Positions 53,665-62,649 of a DNA stretch of 64,000 bases are shown here, piece after piece. Location of the stretch: contig NZ_PDUD01000039.1 in assembly GCF_002646595.1 (NCBI RefSeq), forward strand, positions 1 to 64,000, in the 5' to 3' direction. The stretch is from Flavilitoribacter nigricans DSM 23189 = NBRC 102662. Lineage in GTDB: Bacteria; Bacteroidota; Bacteroidia; Chitinophagales; Saprospiraceae. The translations under genes were made by a program, and so were the position numbers. The number at the start of each line of letters is the position of its first letter. Positions within the stretch are counted from its first letter, which is position 1. The notes below the pieces were generated by a model that was given only the letters and a program-made list of their open reading frames with translations, was not told the origin of the DNA and searched no databases.

Positions 53665-54465
53665 TTATTCCGGTTTTCTAATTCCCCTTTCGGGATGCCG
53701 CGCGTCGTAGATCAGCTTTTCCTTTTCCGGTTGCCAGCTATCGTAGCTCAGGAAATAACGAAGGTCTTCGATCCCGGCCTGTTCATTGAGCACCAGATGG
53801 CCCAGGTATTCCCGGTATTCCCGCCAGCCGTTGTACTCCAGTCTGAACAGCAGATGGTAGCTTGTTCCGGACCGGGTATAAGCGATCACTTCAATCTTGT
53901 CAATTTCCGGCAGCCCGAGCAGCTGACCCATATTGAAAAACTCCGGCTTTTTGTCAGGACGCTCAAAAATTAGTAATACGGTATCGCGGCCCGGATCGTG
54001 CAGCACCTCCAACTCCACCTGGCGGACTTTGCGCGCTCCCTTCTTTTGCCACCGGAGGCGGGTGAGGTCAAAATCAGATTCGTTCCAGAAAGTTTCCCGG
54101 TAGTTCTCCATTTCGCAGGTGATGGCATCGATGGTATCTCCGGGCGTTTGCGGTACAAACAAGCGAACGGAATGTTCATTTAGATAAGTACCGGTAATTG
54201 GGAGCTTTTGCCCGATACGCTCGTACTTGTACCAACCGTCTATCCCTCCGTTCTTATGCTGGATCGCCTTCCAGCCTTCACCACATCTTGCCCCCTGCTG
54301 GACGGTCAGGTACATGTGGATGTCGTACTTCCCGTCCATCTTTCCCCGGAGCAGGTAATAGTCCCCCCGGGCAACTTTCCCGCTAAATCGAAAACCCTCA
54401 TTTTGGGATAAGGCGGCGATCGTACACCCTGTAAGCAGGCAGAGACTAATAACTAATCTGAACAT
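53665..54465 (-). CDS. Exported hypothetical protein
   Basis: The 266-residue protein has a signal peptide (FRLVISLCLLTGCTIAALSQ, possibly a lipobox at TGC). A beta-rich domain follows (FRFSGKVARGDYYLLRGKMDGKYDIHMYLTVQQGARCGEGW, ITGTYLNEHSVRLFV). A second half has KIEVIAYTRSGTSYHLLFRLEYNGW and LRYFLSYDSW. There is no known motif. The ATG at 54465 is used; the frame is open to 54522. It lies between the five-repeat protein and a DUF202 gene in the same orientation. Confidence 0.65.
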   Translation of the reverse strand: MFRLVISLCLLTGCTIAALSQNEGFRFSGKVARGDYYLLRGKMDGKYDIHMYLTVQQGARCGEGWKAIQHKNGGIDGWYKYERIGQKLPITGTYLNEHSVRLFVPQTPGDTIDAITCEMENYRETFWNESDFDLTRLRWQKKGARKVRQVELEVLHDPGRDTVLLIFERPDKKPEFFNMGQLLGLPEIDKIEVIAYTRSGTSYHLLFRLEYNGWREYREYLGHLVLNEQAGIEDLRYFLSYDSWQPEKEKLIYDARHPERGIRKPE

Positions 54466-54542
54466 CTTAAAAAGTTTATCTGACCGTCCTGAAATAATTA
54501 ACATTCTGTGACCATGTTCCACCCGCCTGTGCCCGCGCGATT

Positions 54543-54809
54543 TTACTCTTCGATATAGTAATATTTCTTCACCTGCCGCTTGACATAGAAGAACCGAAGC
54601 AGGCCCACGAGAAATAAGAGCGGGGCGATCACCAGCAGGAAATAACCGATATCCGTGATATCCCGCAAAGCATCAATTTTGATGATGGCGAAACCCGAAC
54701 TCAAAAATACGATAGCTGATCTGAAATACGCCAGAAAAGTTCTTTCGTTGGCCAGGCGGGTGCGTTCGACCGCCAGCGCATCCGTTCTGCTTAGTTCCAT
54801 TTTTTTCAT
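54543..54809 (-). CDS. DUF202 (YidH-like) membrane protein
   Basis: The 88-residue protein has the DUF202 signature ALAVERTRLANERTFLAYFRSAI, then two hydrophobic segments (IVFLSSGFAIIKI and YFLLVIAPLLFLVGLLRFFYV). The family is small membrane proteins of unknown role. Its upstream side leads directly into the 63-bp repeat array. Confidence 0.82.
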   Translation of the reverse strand: MKKMELSRTDALAVERTRLANERTFLAYFRSAIVFLSSGFAIIKIDALRDITDIGYFLLVIAPLLFLVGLLRFFYVKRQVKKYYYIEE

Positions 54810-54906
54810 ACTGTCAACATTTCTACTTTGTGATCTTACTGTAACTGCACAGTTCTCTTTAAAGCAACTGATCGAAACCGGGAAAGGTTGCGGGTTGGGG
54901 ATAGAG

Positions 54907-55274
54907 CGGTGCGCTGCACCTTGCTATTTGGTGTGCATCCGGTTGCCCTGATGCGGGTTGGAGATAGCGCGGTGCACTGCACCTTTCGATTTGGTGTGTA
55001 TCCGGTTGCCTTGATGTGGGTTGGAGATAGAGCGGTGCGCCGCACCTTGCGATTTGGTGTGTATCCGGTTGCCTTGATGTGGGTTGGAGATAGCGCGGTG
55101 CGCTGCACCTTGCTATTTGGTGTGCATCCGGTTGCCGTGATGCGGGTTGGAGATAGAGCGGTGCGCTGCACCTTGCTATTTGGATGTATACCGTGACTTT
55201 TGGCAGCTGGCTTTTTCCGAGATCATACCATTTTCCGTCCACCAACTACCGGAGATAGAGCGGTGCGCTGCACC
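54907..55274. repeat. 63-bp tandem array with GGTGCGCTGCACC core
   Basis: The core CGGTGCGCTGCACC occurs at 54907, 54970, 55033, 55096 and 55159 (exact 63-bp spacing), then at 55261. Cores at 54970 and 55033 have single changes. Units share words such as GTGTGTATCCGGTTGCCTTG and ATGTGGGTTGGAGATAG. The 63-bp period keeps long frames open on both strands, but nothing supports coding. The core matches the palindrome in the modules at 34459-35195 while the spacer sequence does not. Confidence 0.88.
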
Positions 55275-55816
55275 TTACTATTCGGATGTAAACCGGCCGG
55301 GGTAGAGCCACTGACCATCAGTGAGTTACCCAATTAGCGACTTCCGCTCTCCTGCCCTGGCGGGATATCTTGGATCTAACCGAAAATTCATCTTATTTTT
55401 TCGACGAAAATCGCCGGATCGGGCAGCGATTTTCAACTATTCTTCGTTAATGGTTGATCTATGCAACGCATAGTGACCGAACCGTAATCGACAATCTCCC
55501 GTCAGAGATTGTTATTTATTCACCATCACTTCTTCAATTTACTGATAGTTAATTACTTACACCGTTTTGAGCTTCTTTTAAAGTGAGAAGCTCCTGCCCG
55601 CAGTCTGCAATTCTATTTGAAGCATTATCGAGCGGTGATTTTCAGCTAACAGTTCCCTTAATTGATCATGGACTATTCCGGAATCGGGTGCCGCCCGGGC
55701 GTCGATCGCAGGCGATCCGCGTATCCAAGGCGTAAGTGATCAGGGGATAGTCCAGCCGGTTGAAGCATTTCTAAACCAGTTCCTTTTTTTCACTCTTTAA
55801 CCAAGATTGTTTTTTT
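55275..55816. other. Leader region of the susC gene
   Basis: This 540-bp spacer contains two small stem-loops, ACAATCTC/GAGATTGT (55491-55512) and GAGCTTCT/AGAAGCTC (55569-55593), but no gene. A susC promoter should lie here; I did not find a convincing TAnnTTTG site. A T-rich stretch precedes the ATG. Confidence 0.45.
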
Positions 55817-58800
55817 ATGAAAAAACTATTAGGCCTATTTATTTTGCTCGGTATGGCCGCCGGTCTATCGGCGCAGATTACCGTTACGGGTAAGGTCACG
55901 GATGCCGACGGCATCCCGGTGATCGGAGCAAATATTATAGAGACGGGGTCAGCCGAACGCGGCACCCTGAATGGCACCATCTCGGACATAGATGGCATGT
56001 ACACGATTAGCGTGCCTACTGATGCCAGCCTGGAATTTAGTTTTACGGGTATGGCCAACTACACCACTGCTGTAGACGGTCGGACCGTGATCAACGTGAC
56101 CATGACGGAACAGACGGCCCTGATTGACGAAGTCGTCGTAACCGCCCTCGGTTTTAAAGCCAGAAAGGATCGTTCCGGATCTACCTCTTCTTCGGTAGGG
56201 GCCGATGCGATCCGTTCTTCGGGCGAAGCGGGTATCCTCAACAGTCTGGCCGGCAAAGCCTCCGGCGTAAAGATCGTGCGGGCCAACGGTGACCCCGGTG
56301 CCGGTACCAATATCCAGATCCGGGGAGCGAACACCATCGGTGGTTCCACCCAACCGCTGGTGATCGTAGACGGGGTGCCGATCTCTAACGACAACCTTTA
56401 CGGCTCGGGCAGTTCCCGCAGCGGTGGGGTATCCCAGCAGTCGCGTCTGAATGACCTCAACCCGGAAGATGTCGAATCGGTACAGGTACTGAAAGGCGCT
56501 TCCGCCGCCGCTCTCTGGGGTTCGAGAGCAGCCAACGGGGTTTTGGTAATCACCACCAAGCAGGGTAAACTCAACCAGGGCATGCGGGTCTCTTTTTCCA
56601 GCACCTACTCCGTGGATGAGATCAACCGCCGCCACCCCCTGCAAACGGCTTTTGGCCAGGGTACCGGGGGCAGCTACAGCCCCACTTCCGCCAACTCCTG
56701 GGGCGACAAGATCGCCAACCGGACCGGTGGTGCGGATGCGGTGCGGAACACCGGAGAATATTTCCTGGCCGATAATGGCGATGTGATCTATCCGATCACG
56801 ACGAAAAACTCGCAGGATATATTTGTGGACGATAACTTTGATGCCGTTTTTCAAACGGGCCATTACATCGACAATAACCTGACCATCACCGGTGGCGGTG
56901 GCAAAACGACCAACTACTTCAGTCTGGGCTACCTCACGCAGGACGGTATCGTCCGCAACAGTGATTACCAGCGGGCTACCGTGCGCTTCAACAACCAGAC
57001 CTTTTTTACGGATAAGGTCGTGCTGACCACCAAAGCCAACTATATCTACTCCGACGGCAACCGGATCCAGCAAAACTCCAATACGGCCGGTCTGTACCTG
57101 GGCCTGCTGAGAACACCGCCGGATTTCGACAACAGCAGTTATCGCGGTACGTATTTCAACGCCAGCGGCGTGGCCTTCCCGGACCGGCAGCGGAGCTATC
57201 GTCGTTACCTCGGGAACAACATTAACCCGACCTACAACAACCCGCTCTGGACGACCAACGAACAGGAGGCGACTACGACCGTCAACCGTTTCAACGTCTC
57301 TTCCAACCTGAACATCACTCCGGTAGAATGGCTGCAATTCGACCTGCGCGGCGGTGTGGATTCCTATCTGGACAAAAGGGTCTACTTCGCGCCGATCGGT
57401 TCGGCCAGCTTCAACAACGGTCGCCTGGATACGGAAGACCTGAGCAATACGGAACTGAACTTTGACGCAATCGCCCGGGTGGAATTTCCGGATCTGGTAG
57501 CGGATAAGATCGGTTTCAACGGTACGCTGGGTTTTAACATCAACGACCGTCAGCGCAAAGTGCTTTACGCAGCGACCCAGACCTTCCTGGTGAACAGTGA
57601 TCTGCAGAACTTCAACAATGGCGTAGCGCCTTTCGAAGTGTCCAACAGCAAGAACCACATCCGTTCCAACCGCCTGTACGGCATACTTTCTTTCGATCTG
57701 TACGATCAGTTGTTCCTCAACCTTTCCGGAACGCAGGAAGCGGCCTCTACCATCCAGGGCACCTATTTCTACCCTTCGGCTGATCTGGCCTGGCAGTTTC
57801 TCCCATCCGGAAACGGCCTGCTCAGTTTCGGCAAACTGCGGGCCTCCTGGGGTCAGGTAGGGGTACAACCGACGGCCTACCGCTTCGGTACGACCTACGA
57901 GACCTTTACCTACAGCACCTACGACGACGCTCTGGACATCAATGAATTCGGCGGTGGTTTCCGCCTGAACGATGATCAGGGTAACCCCGATCTGAAACCG
58001 GAGATCAAAACCGAATGGGAGATCGGTACCGACCTGCGGCTGTTTAAGAACCGCTTCAGCCTGGGCCTAACTTACTACCAGAACGAGATCAAGGACATCC
58101 TGCTGGCGGTGAGCCTGTCTCCGAGTTCCGGATATCTGTCGAAATACGCCAACTCCGGCCGGATGCAAAACAAAGGACTCGAACTGGATTTCGGGTTTAA
58201 GATCCTGGAAAACAAAAGCTACGGTCTGGACCTCTACGGTAACTTCAACAACAACCGCAACGAAGTACTGGACCTGGCCGGTGTAGACCGCGTGCCGCTG
58301 ACCGACCAATCCATTACGTCCAACGCCATCGTGGGCCAGCCGCTGGGTATTCTCTTCGGTTCCCGTGCCGCCCGCAACGACGACGGTTCCCTGGCCCTGG
58401 ATGTGAACGGTTTCCCAATCCTGGATCCGGAACAGGGTATCATCGGCGATCCGAACCCGGACTGGCGCGGTGGCCTGGGCTTACGCGCTTATTTCAAGAA
58501 CCTGAGCTTCAACATCCTGTTTGAGACCTACCAGGGCGGTGATTTTGCGGAGCGGACTCGTTTCGTACTCACCAGTTTCGGCACTTACGCCACGGTGGGT
58601 AATGAGGTGACCCTGGATCGCGATCTGGTCAACTCCCAGGGGGTAACCTTCCCCGCCGGTACCACGGTACGGGGTAACATCCACAACTACGGCGCCGGTG
58701 ATGTTCTGCTGGACGAATCCTGGTATACGTCTCTCGGTGGTGGTCTTGGTGGTTCCGCGATCAACGAGTTTTCGATCAACGACGGTAGCTGGACCCGCCT

Positions 58801-59029
58801 GCGGGAGGTGTCCCTGGCGTACCTCTTCCGGGGCGACAAGCTGAAATCCTTCACGGGTATGCAGTCCCTGGAACTGTCCATCACCGGTCGAAACCTGGCC
58901 GTGTGGACCGACATCCTGGGTATTGATCCGGAAGTGAACCAGTCGGGCGTAGACAACGGATTTGGTATTGAATATTTTACCAACCCGAGTTCCCGTTCCT
59001 GGGTGGCTTCTGTTAAGTTGAATTTTTGA
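55817..59029 (+). CDS. SusC/RagA-type TonB-linked outer-membrane transporter
   Basis: The 1070-residue protein has a signal peptide (KKLLGLFILLGMAAGLSAQ) and a CarboxypepD-like N-terminal domain (VTGKVTDADGIPVIGANI). The TonB-box/SusC signature TALIDEVVVTALGFK and plug (ILNSLAGKASGVKIV, LVIVDGVPISN) follow, then a long barrel ending SWVASVKLNF. It imports a polymer-derived oligomer with the SusD gene 157 bp downstream. The substrate is not determinable from sequence. A long inverted repeat lies between it and susD. Confidence 0.95.
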   Translation: MKKLLGLFILLGMAAGLSAQITVTGKVTDADGIPVIGANIIETGSAERGTLNGTISDIDGMYTISVPTDASLEFSFTGMANYTTAVDGRTVINVTMTEQTALIDEVVVTALGFKARKDRSGSTSSSVGADAIRSSGEAGILNSLAGKASGVKIVRANGDPGAGTNIQIRGANTIGGSTQPLVIVDGVPISNDNLYGSGSSRSGGVSQQSRLNDLNPEDVESVQVLKGASAAALWGSRAANGVLVITTKQGKLNQGMRVSFSSTYSVDEINRRHPLQTAFGQGTGGSYSPTSANSWGDKIANRTGGADAVRNTGEYFLADNGDVIYPITTKNSQDIFVDDNFDAVFQTGHYIDNNLTITGGGGKTTNYFSLGYLTQDGIVRNSDYQRATVRFNNQTFFTDKVVLTTKANYIYSDGNRIQQNSNTAGLYLGLLRTPPDFDNSSYRGTYFNASGVAFPDRQRSYRRYLGNNINPTYNNPLWTTNEQEATTTVNRFNVSSNLNITPVEWLQFDLRGGVDSYLDKRVYFAPIGSASFNNGRLDTEDLSNTELNFDAIARVEFPDLVADKIGFNGTLGFNINDRQRKVLYAATQTFLVNSDLQNFNNGVAPFEVSNSKNHIRSNRLYGILSFDLYDQLFLNLSGTQEAASTIQGTYFYPSADLAWQFLPSGNGLLSFGKLRASWGQVGVQPTAYRFGTTYETFTYSTYDDALDINEFGGGFRLNDDQGNPDLKPEIKTEWEIGTDLRLFKNRFSLGLTYYQNEIKDILLAVSLSPSSGYLSKYANSGRMQNKGLELDFGFKILENKSYGLDLYGNFNNNRNEVLDLAGVDRVPLTDQSITSNAIVGQPLGILFGSRAARNDDGSLALDVNGFPILDPEQGIIGDPNPDWRGGLGLRAYFKNLSFNILFETYQGGDFAERTRFVLTSFGTYATVGNEVTLDRDLVNSQGVTFPAGTTVRGNIHNYGAGDVLLDESWYTSLGGGLGGSAINEFSINDGSWTRLREVSLAYLFRGDKLKSFTGMQSLELSITGRNLAVWTDILGIDPEVNQSGVDNGFGIEYFTNPSSRSWVASVKLNF

Positions 59030-59034
59030 AAACC

Positions 59035-59158
59035 GGTGGACGGTAGACGGTGGACGGTTGACGGTTGACGGTGGACGGTAGACGGTAGACGGTGGTCCCA
59101 ACCATCGACCGTCAACCGTCAACCATCAACCATCAACGGTCGACCGTCAACCATCACC
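59035..59158. repeat. Long imperfect inverted repeat between susC and susD
   Basis: Repeated words GGTGGACGG/GGTTGACGG/GGTAGACGG (59035-59097) are followed by the complementary words ACCATCGACC/CCGTCAACC (59100-59157). The two halves can pair, with mismatches and G-U pairs, into a long stem of roughly 50 bp. As the gap between co-directional susC and susD, it could modulate relative expression (inference). The same words occur at 15361-15432. Confidence 0.85.
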
Positions 59159-59186
59159 CATTCTTAACCAAACAAACTCGTATAAA

Positions 59187-60590
59187 ATGAATACGATAAA
59201 ATATATTTTCCTTATTGCTTTTTGCCTTTCCGCGATCAGTTGTGAAAAGCTGGTGGAGGGCATCAATGACAACCCGAATGAAATTTCTTCGGACAACTTC
59301 GATGCGGGTATCCTCTTACTGAAAGGGATCGAACTGGCCAATATCTCGGTTCAGGCCGGGCACCAGAACCGTATCGGGGGCATGTGGAGCGGCCAGACCC
59401 TCGGGCTGGTGCTATTGTACAAGAGTATTTACGAATACAACCTGTCGGCGGAAGAAACGACCAATATCTGGGAGAACGCTTATCAGGGTGTAGTGAAGCA
59501 AAGCCGCGTACTGCGGGAGCAAACGGCCAACAATCCGAAAGCCGATCAGTTTGCCGGGGTCGTAAAGGTTATTGAGGCCAATACGATGGGAACCATTGCC
59601 AGTCTGTTCGGCGATGTGCCCTACAGTGAGATCTCCGACGATGACATTCCGGACCCGGTGTTTGACAGCCAGACCGCCGTATTTAACCAACTGCAGGCGC
59701 TGCTGTCCGAAGCGATCTCGGACCTGTCTTCGGCTACGAATTCTGCCATCCCCGAGGATCTGTACCTGAACGGAGATACGGAGAAATGGATCAAGGTAGC
59801 GCATACCCTCAAAGCCCGTTTGTACCTCTATACTCGCGAGTACGCCAATGCTTACCAGGAAGCGCTGCAGGGTATTTCCGCTCCGGATGAGGCGCTGACC
59901 TTCACGCCGCCCAATATCGGTAACGGCAGCTTGAACCTCAACTATAAAATGATCAACGAGCGGGGCGGTTACTGGGGCTTCACCGGGTCTTACCTGGATC
60001 AGCTAATGACCACCGATCGCAACCACGAGAAGACCAACGAAGCGGCCCGTCTGACCTACTATCGTTTTGACGGCAACTCGGCCAATAACAACAAGGGAAT
60101 CGCGGCGCCGGACCGGACTATGATCCTGGTGGGTTACGAAGAGAACCTGCTCATCCTGGCCGAATCCGCCGTTCGTAACGGACAAGCGGAAGATGGACTG
60201 GCTCACCTGAACGAACTCCGGGCGTACCTGGCTTCCGGCACGGCGTTCGAACAACTGAACGAAGCGGATGCCCTCGTATACGAAGCGTTCACCCTGGCGG
60301 ATTTTGCGGCCGGCGGCATCGAGAACACCGATAACATCGATGCGACCCGCGCCCTGCTGCGGGAGATCATCGAGGAACGCTACGTTTCCGGCTTCACCCA
60401 ATTGATGCCTTTTGATGATCTGCGGCGGGTAGGTAGCAAAGAGAATGATATTGCGGTACTGCCGCCCTTCAACTCTCCGACCGCTACGAAATATCCACAA
60501 CGTTTCATCGTAGCGCAAACGGAGCTAAGCGCCAACCCGAATGCACCGAGTGATCCGGGCATCTTTGCCGAAACGGAGGTGAACCGCTAA
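59187..60590 (+). CDS. SusD/RagB-type nutrient-binding lipoprotein
   Basis: The 467-residue lipoprotein has a lipobox (LSAISCEKL, Cys20). A SusD-like helical core follows (SVQAGHQNRIGGMWSGQTLG, TTNIWENAYQGVVKQSRVL), with a TPR-like region that includes YLNGDTEKWIKVAHTLKARLYLYT. It carries a typical C-terminal segment (ISGFTQLMPFDDLRRVG-like YVSGFTQLMPFDDLRRVG). It is the surface lid and binding partner of the SusC upstream. Substrate unknown. Confidence 0.92.
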   Translation: MNTIKYIFLIAFCLSAISCEKLVEGINDNPNEISSDNFDAGILLLKGIELANISVQAGHQNRIGGMWSGQTLGLVLLYKSIYEYNLSAEETTNIWENAYQGVVKQSRVLREQTANNPKADQFAGVVKVIEANTMGTIASLFGDVPYSEISDDDIPDPVFDSQTAVFNQLQALLSEAISDLSSATNSAIPEDLYLNGDTEKWIKVAHTLKARLYLYTREYANAYQEALQGISAPDEALTFTPPNIGNGSLNLNYKMINERGGYWGFTGSYLDQLMTTDRNHEKTNEAARLTYYRFDGNSANNNKGIAAPDRTMILVGYEENLLILAESAVRNGQAEDGLAHLNELRAYLASGTAFEQLNEADALVYEAFTLADFAAGGIENTDNIDATRALLREIIEERYVSGFTQLMPFDDLRRVGSKENDIAVLPPFNSPTATKYPQRFIVAQTELSANPNAPSDPGIFAETEVNR

Positions 60591-60637
60591 GCGCTCCCCT
60601 TCCGGTTTAGAAAATCGGGCATAGATTATTTTTTAGT

Positions 60638-60678
60638 AGAAAGAGCATGATCGTAAGGGTTGTGCTCTTTCTGCTTTT
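60638..60678 (+). terminator. Likely terminator after susD
   Basis: AGAAAGAGCA (60638-60647) and TGCTCTTTCT (60663-60672) form a perfect 10-bp stem with a 15-nt loop, followed by GCTTTTG. It lies 48 bp after the susD stop and just ahead of the convergent gene. Confidence 0.7.
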
Positions 60679-60719
60679 GTGGAGATGGATCAGAAGATAG
60701 ACTTGTAATTGAACCCTTA

Positions 60720-61628
60720 TTAACGCTCCCACTGCTCACACTTTATCAGATTATCGATCGTCCTTTCTATCCAATCGTATTCCCCCAATTCCTGCAAGCT
60801 GACAAGCAGGTTCTCCGGTATTCCGGCCTTTCCCAGCAAAGTGCCTGCAATTTGGCCGGCTATGGAGCAATTGGTATCCGTATCGCCTCCAATTTTAATC
60901 AACTGTCTATACATTTCCTCTAATCCGATCTTCTTAATCTGATTGGCAGCGGCGATCGCCAGCGGAACGGAATGGACGACATAGCCAGTTTTTCCCATTG
61001 CACCGACATCCGTAAGATTGGGCATATCCTTTATGGTAATTAACCGGTCCCGAACGCTCGTGTCCGGAATCTGATCGATGATCATTTCCGGTAGATTTGA
61101 GTTGCCGACCCAGTTTCCGGCTAGGATCTCCCGGATGGCAATGATAACACATCTTGCTCCAATGTAGGCCTCATCGTTGTGATGAGTGATCGTGCAAATG
61201 TCCCGAATTTGGGCGTTCGTTATTTCCTCTCTAAAGGCGAGTGGTGCAATTCGCATTGCCGCGCCATTTCCAGCGGCATACGTTCCTCTCCTCCCGGTCT
61301 GGCTCCAGTGTCCTCCGATGTTCAGTTCCTGCATGGCTTTGAGCGTACTTGCACCAATTCCGCGAATCTGCCTGTTTCGGTAGTATTTCAAAAACTGTTT
61401 TCCCAGTGATTCGGGTCGGATCTCCGGGTCCTCGATCATCGCTTCAATGGTCGCCAGCGTCAGTTGTGTATCATCCGTTATTTGCCAGTCCGGTGCTTTT
61501 TCCTGCGGTTTTCCGAAAAGAAAAAAGGTATCTTCCGGCTCCTCGACCTTATTTTCATAAGCGCTTCCGTAAGCATCTCCGATGGCCCCGGCGATTATAC
61601 ATCCTTTGAATCTCTCTGCTTTGGTCAT
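60720..61628 (-). CDS. ADP-ribosylglycohydrolase (canonical)
   Basis: The 302-residue enzyme has all the family motifs: CIIAGAIGDAYGSAYE, ITDDTQLTLATIEAM, AAGNGAAMRIAPLAF, ICTITHHNDEAYIGAR and IGGDTDTNCSIAGQIAG, with both metal Asp pairs intact. It hydrolyses ADP-ribosyl bonds using Mg ions. Compared with the homologue at 16008-16952, the GGDTDT motif is unchanged here. It is convergent with susD and adjoins an unrelated hydrolase pair. A housekeeping or anti-toxin role cannot be told apart. Confidence 0.92.
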   Translation of the reverse strand: MTKAERFKGCIIAGAIGDAYGSAYENKVEEPEDTFFLFGKPQEKAPDWQITDDTQLTLATIEAMIEDPEIRPESLGKQFLKYYRNRQIRGIGASTLKAMQELNIGGHWSQTGRRGTYAAGNGAAMRIAPLAFREEITNAQIRDICTITHHNDEAYIGARCVIIAIREILAGNWVGNSNLPEMIIDQIPDTSVRDRLITIKDMPNLTDVGAMGKTGYVVHSVPLAIAAANQIKKIGLEEMYRQLIKIGGDTDTNCSIAGQIAGTLLGKAGIPENLLVSLQELGEYDWIERTIDNLIKCEQWER

Positions 61629-61693
61629 TAAGGGGAAGATGAAATTTTTGGTTACGATTCCCGTGTTTCAAAAAAACTGTAAAATAATGTAGA

Positions 61694-62089
61694 TTATACG
61701 GGATTTTCAGGCTCGATATGCAGTATGCAACCATTCCCGGGCAGTAAACGCTGTAGTTTTTTATTGACCAGACCTAATGCATAAGGATAGATCCCGTTTT
61801 GTCTCTTTTGGCGTTCCTGCTGAAATGCACGTTCGCGCTCTTCCTCACTCTTAAAACGAGCACTTAAATGATCGGATGCCGTCTCACACGGGAAATAAAT
61901 CTCCGCATCTTCGGCCAGCAGGATACCCGAAAAGATCCTTTTTTTAACGATCCACGTTTCTCCGGTTTCCGGATCGGTCAGTTTTGTGCCGGGCGGGAGG
62001 CCATTCTGTTGATGCTGGATCTCAGCGAGCAGTCCAAGCGGTGGCAGAGAGAAACAGTCGATAATTTTCACGGAATTGGGCTGTATCAT
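61694..62089 (-). CDS. Hypothetical protein, 131 residues
   Basis: I do not recognise a family. The protein has a beta-rich N-terminal half (KIIDCFSLPPLGLLAEIQHQ, PETGETWIVKKRIFSGILLA) and a charged helix (SEEERERAFQQERQKRQNG). The C-terminus is hydrophobic with a cysteine (PGNGCILHIEPENPV). No signal. The ATG at 62089 is used; the TTG at 62095 would overlap the upstream gene by 4 bp, so the pair is close or coupled. Confidence 0.6.
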   Translation of the reverse strand: MIQPNSVKIIDCFSLPPLGLLAEIQHQQNGLPPGTKLTDPETGETWIVKKRIFSGILLAEDAEIYFPCETASDHLSARFKSEEERERAFQQERQKRQNGIYPYALGLVNKKLQRLLPGNGCILHIEPENPV

Positions 62090-62091
62090 TT

Positions 62092-62637
62092 TCAAAGCGT
62101 TTTAATATCCGCCGCTACCAGCGACAGATCCTCATTAAACTGGTGTCCGCCACGCGCTAATTCCCGGACGGTCGCCCGGGGTAATCGTTGGCGGTAGCGC
62201 AGCAGGTGATCATAAGGGATCTCCGCATCGTCACGACAGTAATAGAGGAATACGGGTACTTGCTCCGGTAGTTTATCAGCGAAATCCTCCTGCAGTTTGA
62301 GCGCCTGCTTCCAGTCTTCCTTACCGGACCAAAAAGGGGTAGCCAGCAGAAAGATCCCGGTGATCTCCTGATCCACTTCACTTTCGGAAAGGTATTTCAG
62401 CAACATGGAAGCTCCCAGCGAGTGCGCTACCAGGATAATCCGGCCTTGCAGCCGGGACAATGCCCGGCCAATCTGATTTTTTCGGCCAAAATCGGGAGCG
62501 GATTCATTCGGGAGCAACGGATAATGCACCCGGTAGGAAGCTCCCAGCGCTTCCCGTAAGGAATGGACCAGTTTTGCATCGGCTTCGTGGTCCGCGCTAC
62601 CGCCACCGCCCTGTATAAAAAGTATTTCCCGGTTCAT
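62092..62637 (-). CDS. Alpha/beta hydrolase (RBBP9/YdeN-like)
   Basis: The 181-residue serine hydrolase has IQGGGGSADHEADAKLVHSL near the N-terminus and the nucleophile elbow ILVAHSLGASMLL. A late Asp occurs in YYCRDDAEIPYDHL and a His in RGGHQFNEDLSL. This layout fits small RBBP9/YdeN-type hydrolases of unclear substrate. It lies 12 bp downstream of the amidohydrolase gene and directly upstream of a small unknown gene, so these three probably form one leftward operon. Confidence 0.85.
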   Translation of the reverse strand: MNREILFIQGGGGSADHEADAKLVHSLREALGASYRVHYPLLPNESAPDFGRKNQIGRALSRLQGRIILVAHSLGASMLLKYLSESEVDQEITGIFLLATPFWSGKEDWKQALKLQEDFADKLPEQVPVFLYYCRDDAEIPYDHLLRYRQRLPRATVRELARGGHQFNEDLSLVAADIKTL

Positions 62638-62649
62638 GTACGAAACTGA

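Noticed and set aside
54859-55245. Long minus-strand frame through the 63-bp array
   Set aside because: The 63-bp period is a multiple of three, so several frames stay open on both strands. The translated repeat (QIARCSAPLYLQP) has no protein-like character.
54907-55274. CRISPR-like array
   Set aside because: The repeats and the spacers are both conserved between units, and no cas gene is present. It is a tandem repeat.
55949-57868. Antisense 639-codon frame over susC
   Set aside because: It is a shadow of the well-supported susC frame, with Val/Arg-rich composition and no motif.
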